Assembly: GCA_023213395.1 (NCBI GenBank)
Contig: CM041465.1
Span: 166,043,741-166,107,740, forward strand
Reading direction: 5' to 3'
Origin: Cycas panzhihuaensis
Taxonomy: Eukaryota > Cycadophyta
Length of the DNA stretch: 64,000 nt
Position numbers and translations under genes: made by a program. The notes under the pieces are model-generated. The model made no database searches. It had not been told where the DNA came from and saw only the letters and a program-made list of their open reading frames with translations. Every line of letters starts with the position of its first letter. The first letter of the stretch is position 1. Below, one piece after another: positions 1-9,049 of the stretch.

Positions 1-480
1 TAAGTAGCACCTATATTTTTTAGGCCAAAGGGCATTGCCTTGTAGGCAAAGGTATCCCACGGGGTAGTGAAGGCCATCTTGTAGCAGTCTTCAGGAGAGA
101 TTTGAATCTAGTTATAGCCAGAGAAGCCATCCATCAAGGACATGACTTCAAAGCCAGTAGTTCAATCAATGATTTGATCGATGAAAGGGAGTGAAAAGTT
201 GTCCTTAGGACACACGTTATTGATATCACAGAAATTAACACATATCCAGATGGTCCCATTCTTTTTAGCAATGGGAACAATATTAGACATCCATTTAGGG
301 TAGTCGATCAAGGTAATAAGTCCAGCATCCAGCAGTTTCTCAACCTCCATTTTGACAGTGGCTGAGAGTTTAGGATGGAGAGGACACTGCTTCTAGTGCA
401 TGGGATGGGCACTAGGAATAGTAGTGAGATTGTGGGTGACAATGGAGGGGTCGATTCCCTTCATGTCAGAGTAATCCCAT
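1..480 (-). pseudogene. Reverse transcriptase, N-terminal part (copy A)
   Basis: RT would copy element RNA into DNA inside the particle. The minus strand reads MEVEKLLDAG, then a DYPKWMSNIVP stretch, then FCDINNVCPKDNFSLPFIDQIID, the Ty3/gypsy RT fingers and palm region. FAYKAMPFGLKN is readable at about 60-10. The YxDD catalytic site lies beyond the window. The same segment in copy C is 26857-27300 and in copy B 7300-7735. Compared with copy C, the DFRDIN segment has become NFCDIN. Frameshifts and stops between 350 and 480 break the N terminus. The family assignment is firm; activity is excluded by the breaks. Confidence 0.88.
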
Positions 481-542
481 GCAAAGACATCTAGAAACTC
501 CTAGAATAAAAGGGAATATTCCCTTACCTCATCAAGAGAGCA

Positions 543-1322
543 TTATGCCCCTACCTTAATGACCTTACCGGGGGCTAAGACTATGTCCTGGGTCGCCCCC
601 ATGCACATGACATTCTCCTCCTCGAAATGGATAGGGGTAAGGTCAACAAGAAGAGATGGAATAGGGGATGGAATTGGGTCAGTGAGTGTGGACCTAATTG
701 CTAGGACCTTCTGGTGGCCAAGCCTCTGGTGACTAGAAGGAAAGTTGGGCACAGAGCCCACTAAGTGCTCTAGTAAGGCTTCATCATCTTTGAAGTAATC
801 CACCCTATGGATGACCTTACTTTGAATAGATGAAGTGAAGGAGGAAATATGAGCAACAAGACCATGGGGGTCATCAGGCTGCCTAACATCATCAAAAGAC
901 TCTAAGAGAGAGTCAGGAAGGGGCTCCTCGGAAGGAGCAAAAGGAAGTTCCTCGAAACCATCACCTATGGGGGGTGATGGAGAGGAAGAATCAATGAGCA
1001 GTGGGTCAATGTGTGTAATGGCATGCGACACAAGGGGGTGACTAGTCTCTATAACAAGAGGGGTTCTAGGTTGGGACCTAGAACAAGAAGGGTGCCTCTT
1101 ACTAGTGCAGAGGAAAGAGATAAGGTGAGGAAAGTCCTCATCCTTGCCATGGGACTCGTCATCACTGAACAAGGTAGGGTACCCGTAGCTCCCAACACCG
1201 ATAGGAGCAAAGCGAGTAAGACTAGAGGAAGAAGATGTAGGGTCTTCTTTGAGATGGGATGAATTGGGTATGCCAATGGAGCAAGCTGAGGCATGAGTAG
1301 AAGGGCCTTTGTCTCCCTTCAT
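543..1322 (-). pseudogene. Protease-RT linker region of polyprotein (copy A)
   Basis: A 259-codon open stretch on the minus strand, lying between protease (1467-1745) and RT (1-480). It begins MKGDKGPSTHASACSIGIPNS and is rich in Ser, Pro, Asp and Glu, with runs of SSSS and DDES. I recognise no catalytic motif or known domain. The same linker occurs at 8416-8700 and leftward in copy B and at about 27370-28170 in copy C, so it is a real part of the family's polyprotein and not a chance ORF. It is probably a flexible spacer between the enzymes, as inferred from position and composition. This is the longest undisrupted open stretch of copy A. Confidence 0.7.
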
Positions 1323-1466
1323 ATGGCCATAGCTTGGTTGGTTGGTAAGTCGAGTTTATTTAACAGGCGAGCATTCGCAGGAAACAACCCTCATTCGTCC
1401 ATCGTGGATGAACTTAAGTTGCCTCCAGTGGGTCAAACACATGGCTCCCACATGATTGAGCCATGG

Positions 1467-1745
1467 TCAACCCAAGAGGAGATTGTAGTCGACGTCGACG
1501 TCAAGGACTACAATGTCGGCAAGGACGGTCTTGCCCTCGAGAGTGAGCGGGATCAAGATAGATACCAATGGAGTCTTTTTGCTACCATCATAGCCTTGGC
1601 ATCGCCATGGAATAGGTTCCAAAGTGGAAATGCCAAGCTCTTGCATAATGCGCAAGGGCATGGCATTAACAGAAGAATCGTTGTTAATGACGATCCTTCG
1701 CACAGTACAGTCTGGTGTATCAATAGTGATGGTGAAAGGGAAGTT
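1467..1745 (-). pseudogene. Retroviral-type aspartic protease (copy A)
   Basis: The protease cleaves the Gag-Pol precursor. The minus strand reads RRIVINNDSSVNAMPLRIMQELGIS, then a flap-like region, then VLADIVVLDVDVDYNLLLG near 1480. The last segment matches the conserved hydrophobic strand and the D-YN-LLG ending of Ty3/gypsy proteases. The active-site motif, DNGS in copy B (about 8960), is NNDS here, so the catalytic Asp is replaced by Asn and the enzyme should be inactive. It sits between gag and the protease-RT linker, the normal order for this family. The call is confident because three copies in the window share it. Confidence 0.85.
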
Positions 1746-1759
1746 CCATTAGCATTCCC

Positions 1760-4040
1760 TTTGATAAGCTAGGGGGAGGTCTTTAGGGTCAAATGAAATG
1801 ATAGGCTCATGGATTTGAGTAATACCCAAAGCGTGAATGGGCGCATCACTCAACCCTAAAGCTTCCAAAAGGAGAGTTCGTTGTTTGGGATAACTTCTTA
1901 AGGCGTCCATTGTAGACATCCCAGTGGCCATGGTACAAAACTCATCGACGATAGAAAAGGCCTTCCCCTTGGCTGTGAATTGAGGAAGAGCTCTTCTAAA
2001 ATTATAGCGACTTGGATGAACAGGAATAGTCTTGGGAAGTAACGGAACTTCCGGAAGGGAGGATTCTGGAAGAGGATCAGAGTGTGGAGTAGAAGAAGAG
2101 GCATCGGTTGCCTCTTTAGCGGCTTGAGATTTAGTTAAGGCATATAAGGGGGTGGCCTCAAGCATTTGAATCACCTTCTTTCCCTTATTTCGGGACCGCG
2201 AAGGTGAGGGAGTACATTGGTCAGGGGAACGCGAGGAAGAAGACAAATCCCGAGCACTTTTCCCCTTATCGTGGGAAGGACAGGAATTTGGGCATCTTCC
2301 CTGATTCTGGTTGTTCTTTAGTTGAGCATTACGATCATGCTCCCCATGCTTAGGGAAGAGGTCCCTCTTCAATTCCGGTATCACATGTGGTTGCACATAG
2401 CGGTATCACATGTGGTTACACATAGCGGTATCACATGTGGTTTCCATATTTGCAATAGCGGTATCACATGTGGTTGCTCCTATCTTAAGGACTTCCACAT
2501 GGACTTCTGGGCGAAGTGCATTAACGAAGAGGTCCCTCTTCAATTCCTCAGGTAAAGCAGCCTTAGTGGAATGGAGGAGGTCATGAAATCACCGCATGAA
2601 GTCATGATTCATCTCATCGTGATCTTGTTTGAGCAAAAGAAGGGATTTCATTCCACTTTCGAATGGACGAGCCACATCAAAATAATTGATGAACTCATCC
2701 ACAAGTTGCTGGAACAAGAAAATGGAATGGGCAGGCAGGCGATAAAACCATTTAAGGGCATTGCCTTGCAAAGAGCGTGGAAATAATTTTATTAGTGTGT
2801 GATCATAGGCCTAGTAATTGACGCATGCCATAGAGAAACTATGAACATACTCCGCTGGATCCTGTGATGAAGTTCCATCAAACTTAGGAACTTTGGGGGG
2901 ATGAGGCGGCAAATTGGTTCTTAATGCCTCAATGGATAATGGTGTCGATCTATAATCCATGAAGGGACATGCCCTCGCCTGGACCATAGGGTCAGCAAAT
3001 GATGTAGGAAGTAATGGATAAGGAACGAATGGGGGGGGGGGGGTTAGGCCTATCCCTCGTTCAGGAAATATCCCTTATTGAAAAAGGACTTGAGGATAAG
3101 CGCCTTGAAAGGAAGTTGGGTTTCCTTGCAAAGGCGCAGCGTAAGGAGCTACACAAGATGGTGGAAAGGAAGGGTGGGGAACTAGGTTTTATCTATATGG
3201 GCTGCCCATGGGTGGTGCAACCCCATATGGATGTAACAGGTCTACCCCGTAAGCTAAAATATAGTTCCCTTTACTGTGCCCCTAAGCTTAAGAAGTATAA
3301 CCTGGGGGTACGTAAAGACAAGGACCATTAGGTTGGTTTTGAGTATACGTGGGAGCAGATCCTAGAAGACTAGTAGTAGGGGTATTACTAGTACCTCTAG
3401 GCCTACTAGGAAATGCATGTGCCACGTTATGAAGTGGCATGTTGGCTTGACTAGGAAAAGGTATGCTAACCCTATGCTGGGAGAACGACATACCACTAGA
3501 AGGCCCCGAAGAGCTAGGACCAGGATGAGGAATAGAAGGTGCGACACACGTCCCTAAGGTAGACATAAGGATGGAGTGGGATGAATGTGTAGGTATAAAG
3601 GGGTTACTCGTTGTGGGAGGTATAGGTGCGGATGAAGACAGTGGGATAGGCACAGATGAGGAGGATGCCCCACCACACAAGACATCTTCAAACCATCTAG
3701 GACATGATTAAAGATGAGTAGCATGAAAACACTTACTAAGGGCTTCAACCACATCAGCAGGAGGGGTATCTACGTGATCGTAGGAGGTAGATGGGACTTC
3801 ATATGAAGTAGACCTCTCAAGGTGCTCCTCATAAGAATCACTAACTGGGTGGTGAATCTCAAGAGGAAATGGGCCCTCTACTATATGAGTAGAAGGATGG
3901 GCATCAAGTAGGTGATGTGGATCACCCGGATAGTAAACAGGATCGTCACCCTCTTGGGTGGATCTCGGAATGGATGTGGGAAACTCATGAGCTCCCAAGG
4001 CAAAGGCATGAGAAGCCTAGTCTGAAGGGTATTCTTCCAT
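1760..4040 (-). pseudogene. Gag polyprotein (copy A)
   Basis: Gag forms the particle that packages element RNA. The start is placed at the ATG ending at 4040 (MEEYPSD), because copies B and C have an ATG at the same place. The N-terminal third (about 4040-3290) is rich in Ser, Pro and His. The capsid-like core lies at 2790-2480 (FDVARPFESGMKSLLLLKQ, then DEMNHDFMR), matching 29900-29350 of copy C. The C-terminal part (2396-1760) is basic and Ser-rich. The coding sequence is broken by stops, a G tract near 3031-3043 and a rearrangement at 2350-2480, where about 450 bp present in copy C are missing. Confidence 0.8.
2376..2478. repeat. Four-copy 25-bp tandem repeat inside gag A
   Basis: The unit CGGTATCACATGTGGTT followed by about 8 bp starts at 2376, 2401, 2426 and 2459 (spacings 25, 25 and 33 bp). 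Copies B (about 10125) and C (about 29545) have a single related site at this place. It is flanked by a duplicated AGAGGTCCCTCTTCAATTCC at about 2358 and 2527. Confidence 0.92.
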
Positions 4041-4280
4041 TGTCGAATCAAAATACGGCGATGAAAGGAGACGATATATAAGGTCTTTTAACAATGGGGG
4101 CAAACCATGTAGGCGACGTGAGAAATGTCACATACAAAGCTTGCCAATACATTAGAAGAGGAAAGAGAAATGCCAAGTATGTGTTGGGGGCTGCCCAACG
4201 AAATAAATAAGGGGGGGAGACTGCTAAAAAGGTAGTAGTACCAATAGGAAGAGATAAGAACTAGCTCCCTTACTGGCAGG

Positions 4281-4299
4281 TCCCCAATATGATCGTCAG
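4281..4299 (-). other. Primer-binding site, copy A
   Basis: The 19 bp abut the LTR. On the minus strand they read CTGACGATCATATTGGGGA, a decayed version of the TGGCGACCATACTGGGGA found at the same place in copy C. It is not the Met-tRNA site. I do not assign the tRNA. Confidence 0.75.
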
Positions 4300-5275
4300 T
4301 GGATGTGCATCTATGAGATAATCACTATGCTCGGTAGAAGTAATGGTAGTCAACGATGATGTCGAAGGTGTGGGTGAAAACCTATAAGCAAAGAAAGTAT
4401 CACGCAGGGTGCCCCATGCACCGAAGCGTGAGTTTGAGACCTGCGAATGGCACCCAACTACCTTAAAGTAGCCCTCAATCCGGAAGAGAGAGTGCATACA
4501 GAGGGTAGCATGGATGGACTCGAGAGGAAGGTCCTCCCACCCTTGGATGGCCGAAAGGGAAGAGGAGGAATCCTCAAAGAGTTTCCCTATGATGAAGGGA
4601 AACAGGGGTAAATAGAGTAGGTGAAAGCCTACGCTATGAGCGGTTCTCCCTTGGCTATTTGGTCAATGCAAATAGGACCAAGGGAGAGAGGGAAGCACTT
4701 AAACTGAGTTTTCCTTTAACAACTAAAGGGGCATAAAGGAAAAAGACCAAGTGGTACATGTACAAGCAAGCAATACCAAACGGAATACACCTAAAGGGGT
4801 ATGTTTGGATTGGTAGGAAGAGGAAGAGGATAGGAGGGGATTCCTACGATGTCCTTTTCCTATATATGAATCAAGCATATGATATATAAGTACAAACAAT
4901 CACTACCATTTAACCTTTTACTTTCATGTGGTCTACTTAGCTAGAACATAGATTTGAATAAAAGTAGAAAAGAAAAAATGGGGGATAAAGAGATAAATGT
5001 ACGTACCCGGTAGGTGTAGTGGCCAACGGGATACCTCACCCACACGCAACACACGTCCTCACACCAACCAATGGATGTGCGGCTAAGATCAACATGAAGG
5101 ACAGGGGCTTCCTTACCTTCCTCTTGTGAAAAGAAAAAGCATAACGAAAGAAAGCGAATGGAATGAAAGAAAGGAAAAGAGGACGAAACGTACCCAGATT
5201 TGGAAGCCTTTTCCTTTCATGCAAAACCACTCCAACCTGTACATATAAGAACTTATCCCTTTCGATAAGGGGTTG

Positions 5276-5278
<3 letters not shown>

Positions 5279-5351
<73 letters not shown>
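5279..5351. repeat. (TA)n microsatellite
   Basis: About 36 perfect TA repeats within LTR A. LTRs B and C lack it. The poly-Tyr/Ile reading frames over it are artefacts. Confidence 0.98.
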
Positions 5352-5353
<2 letters not shown>

Positions 5354-6529
5354 AGTGTATGTGATTTATATATCAAATTGTTATGTCAAGTTAGGAAAAT
5401 AACTGCTGCAAATAACTCCAAATCCTCCCTCAAGCAAATATATACATCAAGCAAGACGGAGTGAAGGAAAGCCTCAGGATGGCTAAATCCTCTGCTAGGT
5501 TCTCCACACAACCTTTTAGCATAGCAAGATGAGGGTAAATGACAACTTGTGATAGCCAAAAATATGAGGATAAATGTAACAAAGCGTTGGAGAGATGTCA
5601 AGGTACAGAGTTGCTATGAGCAGCAAACCAGTATACAAACCCTTACAGAAGCTTTCAAGAGATACCAAGCAACATTAAGGACATGATGGGGGTCCAAATG
5701 AGAGTCGTGCAAGCCTAGAATCAGCACAGAAAAGGGGGCTGCAAACACTGATAATCCAGCATAGGCCTAAGGCTCACCTACTCCTAATTATCCCAAGAGA
5801 AGCATGGGAGCAAGAGAAGAAAGGTGGCAGGGGGAATGCCCTTAGAGAGTAGGACTAAGGGGGGGGCTGCCCCTACCTTACTCTCTTCACCCAACCTTTG
5901 TGGATCTTCTCCTACTACTTCCTTAAGGAAAACTAGCAGAGGAAAGGTGAAAACCCAGGAATAACAAGCCAAACTTAATGGAAATAGTGTTTGCTACAGT
6001 CAATCATGAAGGAAGTAAGCAAACAAACAAGGAAATGAGTCTAACATAGAAATAACATACTATAAATCCTAAAAAAAGGGTTTAGAGGACCTACTGGGTT
6101 GAATATAGGGCAGGTTTGCCCTTACAACCAGCGGAGAGGAGGGTTCCTGCAAGGTTTTGTAGGGGATATCCCAAGAGGTGGCTGAAAGAGACACTTGCTG
6201 GGGCGAGTTGAAAGAGAACCACGCCTGAACTTACTTGAGAACGTCTGAAGAGAAGCTTTCCACCATGAAGAAGGACTGTTGCAGGTGGATCCTGGGCTGG
6301 AGTTGCAGGAAACACAGGCTTGCAGACGTACCTGTGAGAGGAAGAGGGGAAGAGCAGGAGTTACAATAGGAAATATTTGTATTGAAGAGCTTAAAATCAT
6401 CCTAGAGAGGTAAAATAATAAGGGTTTTGAGATTTATACCCATCCCATCCCTAAGCAAGCGAATAGGGTGCAAATAGGCCTGAGCTGGATGTGAGGACAC
6501 ATGGTGATTCTACGAGAAAAGTGAGAATT

Positions 6530-6625
6530 ACCATGACAGTTTTAAAAACAACTTACAATAGTCGCACCATGGTAAACTTCACGGTACCATGGTAAACTTC
6601 GTAGTACTGCTAAGTTTATAGCGGT
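6530..6625. repeat. Short-repeat array in U3 of LTR A
   Basis: It holds two close copies of ACCATGGTAAACTTC about 20 bp apart, plus related degenerate words. It lies about 0.6 kb from the U3 end, where LTRs B and C carry a comparable array. A role as a promoter or enhancer module is inference. Confidence 0.6.
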
Positions 6626-7128
6626 GCAGGACCAGAAAACCAAAATGGCAATGATCTGGGTTTCGGGAGCCTTAGGAGGTAATGTAGTAGGCCTGGGATA
6701 GGCTGGCCCTCTTGTCCAGGTGGCTAGGATAGTCCAGAGGGCATGTGAACAAGGCCAAAAGGGGTATCAATGGCTAAAGGTCCTAGAAACAAGGTGATAA
6801 GAGCTCAAAATCAAGGCATGAATGGATCATACAAATCAAATGAGGTTTGAGGTGGTGTGGAGGTAGTGTGGAGGGTCGTAAAGTGCCATGGGAGATGCCT
6901 ACCTTGCAGAAAGGTAGGTCCCACTGGGTTGTCATAGGCTCACAATATGACAGGCAGCATGAACATTAAACAAATGCAAAGTAATCATACAAATGAAGCA
7001 ATCAATCATGCAATGAGGCAACACTTCTATCAACCTTTCCAATGAAACAATAGAGGTGAAAAGGAAGAAGTATACCTAAGCTTACTTAAGTCGACCTGTC
7101 TGTATCCATTCCCGGTAGCCAGGAAACA

Positions 7129-7735
7129 AAATCGAAGGAGTTTGTCAGTTATCATGGCAAACACATAGTTAAGGGGGTTTAGGCTTACATGGTACTCGCA
7201 GCATTATGTGAAGATGGCCCACAAATCACTAGGATGATGGGCCCTTATGTGCGAAAGGCCCATCATGTTGTCCATGAAAACCTTGAGAGTTTTGTTAATA
7301 AGGTCATGAAAGACAAATTACATTGCCCTTTGATAAGTAGCGCCTGCGTTCTGAAGCCCAAAGGGCATCGCTTTGTAAATAAAGACGCCCCAAGGCATGG
7401 TGAAGGTTGTCTTGTGATGGTCGTTGGGGGAGATTTAGATTTGGTTATAGCCCAAGAAGCTATCCATCAAGGACATGACTTTAAAGCTGGTGGTCTGATC
7501 AATGATCTAATTGATGAAGGGGAGAGGAAAGTTATCCTTAGGACATACATTATTGATGTCACAAAAGTCAACACATATCCTAATCATTGTGTTCCTTTTA
7601 GCAGTGTAGATGATATTTGAGACCCACTTAGGGTAGTTGATGGAAGTAATTAATCTCGCATCTAGGAGTATTTCAACTTCCATCTTTATGGTAACTAAAG
7701 GTTTTGGGTGAAGAGGGCACTATTTTTGCTGCATG
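7129..7735 (-). pseudogene. Reverse transcriptase fragment (copy B)
   Basis: The minus strand carries the RT palm. The catalytic box is at about 7290-7250, reading VFMDNMMGLS where copy C has VFMDDMMGLS, so one catalytic Asp is now Asn. Further right (N-terminal) are a CPKDNFPLPFI-like segment near 7530 and a YPKWVSNI-like segment near 7625. The fragment ends abruptly at 7129, where LTR A begins. Stops and frameshifts are frequent. A plus-strand ORF at 7189-7620 is the shadow of this domain. The assignment follows base-by-base resemblance to 26655-27240. Confidence 0.87.
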
Positions 7736-7879
7736 GGACAAGCACCCAAGATGGTGGTGAGGTTGTGGGTGATGATAGAAGGGTCTATTCCCTTTATATC
7801 AGAGTAGTCCCATGCAAAAACATCATGAAATTCCTAGAATAGAAGGGTATATTTCTTCATTTCATTAGGACAACATTCT

Positions 7880-8700
7880 GCTCCCACCTTTATGACCTTA
7901 CCGAGAGCAAGGATGATGCCCTTGGTTTCCCCCATAAACATGGCATTCCCTTCCTCAAAGTGAAGGGGGGCTCAGTCAATAGGAGGAGGCAAAGAAGAAG
8001 AAGAAGGGTTTGGGTCAGTTAGGGATGACCCAATCACTAGGATCTTCTAGTGATCAAGCTTATGGTGACTAAGAGGGAAATTAGGTGCAGAGCTAGCTAA
8101 ATGCTCAAGCAAAGCCTCATCATTCTCGAAACAATCTACCCTATAGATAACCATGCTTCAAGAAGGAGAGGAGTGAGAAGTGGTAGGAGTGGTGGGACCA
8201 TAGCAGTCAAACTACCACTTAATGTACTCAATGGACTCTTTGGAGGAGTTAGAGGGGGTCCTCTTGTGATAGGTAATAAGACGTCCCCTCACCTCATCGC
8301 CTGCGGAGGGCAGTGAAGTAGAAAGTAAGGTGATATGGGAGATCGCATGAAAGGCAGGAGTAATAACATGTGACCTAAGAGGAAAACTACTCTCCTTGAT
8401 GGAAAAGGTTTTGGGTCAGGACTTGAAATGAAGAGAGTATTCCCTACTCATGTTTAAAAGGGATATAGGGTAAGGGAGGTCCTCATCCTCAATGTCAGAG
8501 TTGTCATTGCTAAGCACAATGAGGTACTCATAACTCCCTACACCAATAGGGGCAAAGCAGATAAGGTTCAAGGAAGAAGGGAAAGGACCTTCTTCCAGGT
8601 GAGATGAACTAGGAATATCGATAGAACAAGCAGATGCATAGGCAGAAGGGCCCTTATCACCCTTCGTCTTGTCACACACTACTTCATCCTTCATGGACAA
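7880..8700 (-). pseudogene. Protease-RT linker region (copy B)
   Basis: The minus strand between RT and protease matches the linker of copy A. The segment at 8700-8416 reads KTKGDKGPSAYASACSIDIP and then a Ser/Asp-rich stretch ending in a SLLNMSREYS segment, parallel to 1322-1050 in copy A. No catalytic motif is visible. It is broken by stops left of 8416. The function is unknown; it is probably a spacer. Confidence 0.65.
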
Positions 8701-8704
8701 ATTT

Positions 8705-9035
8705 AAGTTGCCCCTAATAGAACAAGCACACGACCCCTATTTGGTCGAGCCATGGGTATCCCAACAAGAGGTTGTAGTTGACGTTGATATTAAGGACTAT
8801 AATATCGATGATGACAGTTTTGTTCTCAAGGGTAAGGAGAATAGACACTAACCCCAAGGGTGTCTTTTCACTACCATCGTAGCCTTGACATCACCATAGA
8901 ACTTGTTCAAGGGCTGAAATGGCAAGCTCTTACATGATGCATAAGGGCATGGAATTGACAGAAGACCCATTGTCTATAACGATTCTTTGGAGGGTGCATT
9001 CGGGTGTGTCGATGGTTATGGTAGAGGGGTAGTAC
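8705..9035 (-). pseudogene. Retroviral-type aspartic protease (copy B)
   Basis: The minus strand at about 9010-8920 reads CTLQRIVIDNGSSVNSMPL, with the active-site DNGS triad region intact. This is the best-preserved protease motif of the three copies (copy A has NNDS, and copy C has DNGS followed by YIDAMP). A stop interrupts the MQELGI segment just after. The second conserved segment, a DVDYNLLLG equivalent, lies near 8780 and is degraded. Protease of this type dimerises and matures Gag-Pol. The domain is recognisable but cannot be translated intact. Confidence 0.8.
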
Positions 9036-9049
9036 CATGAGCATTCCCT

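Larger units (their letters stand above)
1..7128 (-). mobile_element. Tat-like Ty3/gypsy retrotransposon, copy A (3' part outside window)
   Basis: Read on the minus strand, this is 5' LTR (7128-4300), primer-binding site, gag, protease, spacer and the first part of reverse transcriptase, cut by the window edge. The order and sequence match the complete copy C at 20708-33860: window position 1 corresponds to about 26857. The long LTR and a primer site other than Met-tRNA fit a Tat/Ogre-type lineage; that lineage name is inference. CG dinucleotides common in copy C are mostly TG or CA here, and frames are broken, so this is an older, dead copy. RNase H, integrase and the 3' LTR should lie left of the window. 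Confidence 0.88.
4300..7128 (-). repeat. 5' LTR of copy A
   Basis: This 2.83-kb LTR starts TGGATGTG and ends GGAAACA on the plus strand. Its right end (CCATTCCCGGTAGCCAGGAAACA region) matches the LTR ends of copies B and C, and its left end abuts the primer-binding site. It should carry the element promoter in the U3 half (right side) and a polyadenylation signal. I cannot locate a TATA box with confidence. It contains a (TA)n tract at 5279-5351 and a short-repeat array at 6530-6625. Open reading frames inside it are short and unrelated to known proteins. Confidence 0.88.

Noticed and set aside
2376-2478. CRISPR-like or regulatory repeat array
   Set aside because: The window is plant DNA. 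The units are directly adjacent variants of a gag segment with no regular spacers, so it is a minisatellite.
5113-5464. ORFs on both strands with long Tyr-Ile runs
   Set aside because: They are translations of the (TA)n microsatellite inside LTR A.
5784-6400. Hydrophobic minus-strand ORFs in LTR A
   Set aside because: They are inside an LTR, differ from the equivalent region of LTR B, and lack any family motif. I considered an env-like or captured gene and found no support.
7189-7620. 143-codon plus-strand ORF
   Set aside because: It is the antisense shadow of the copy B reverse transcriptase.
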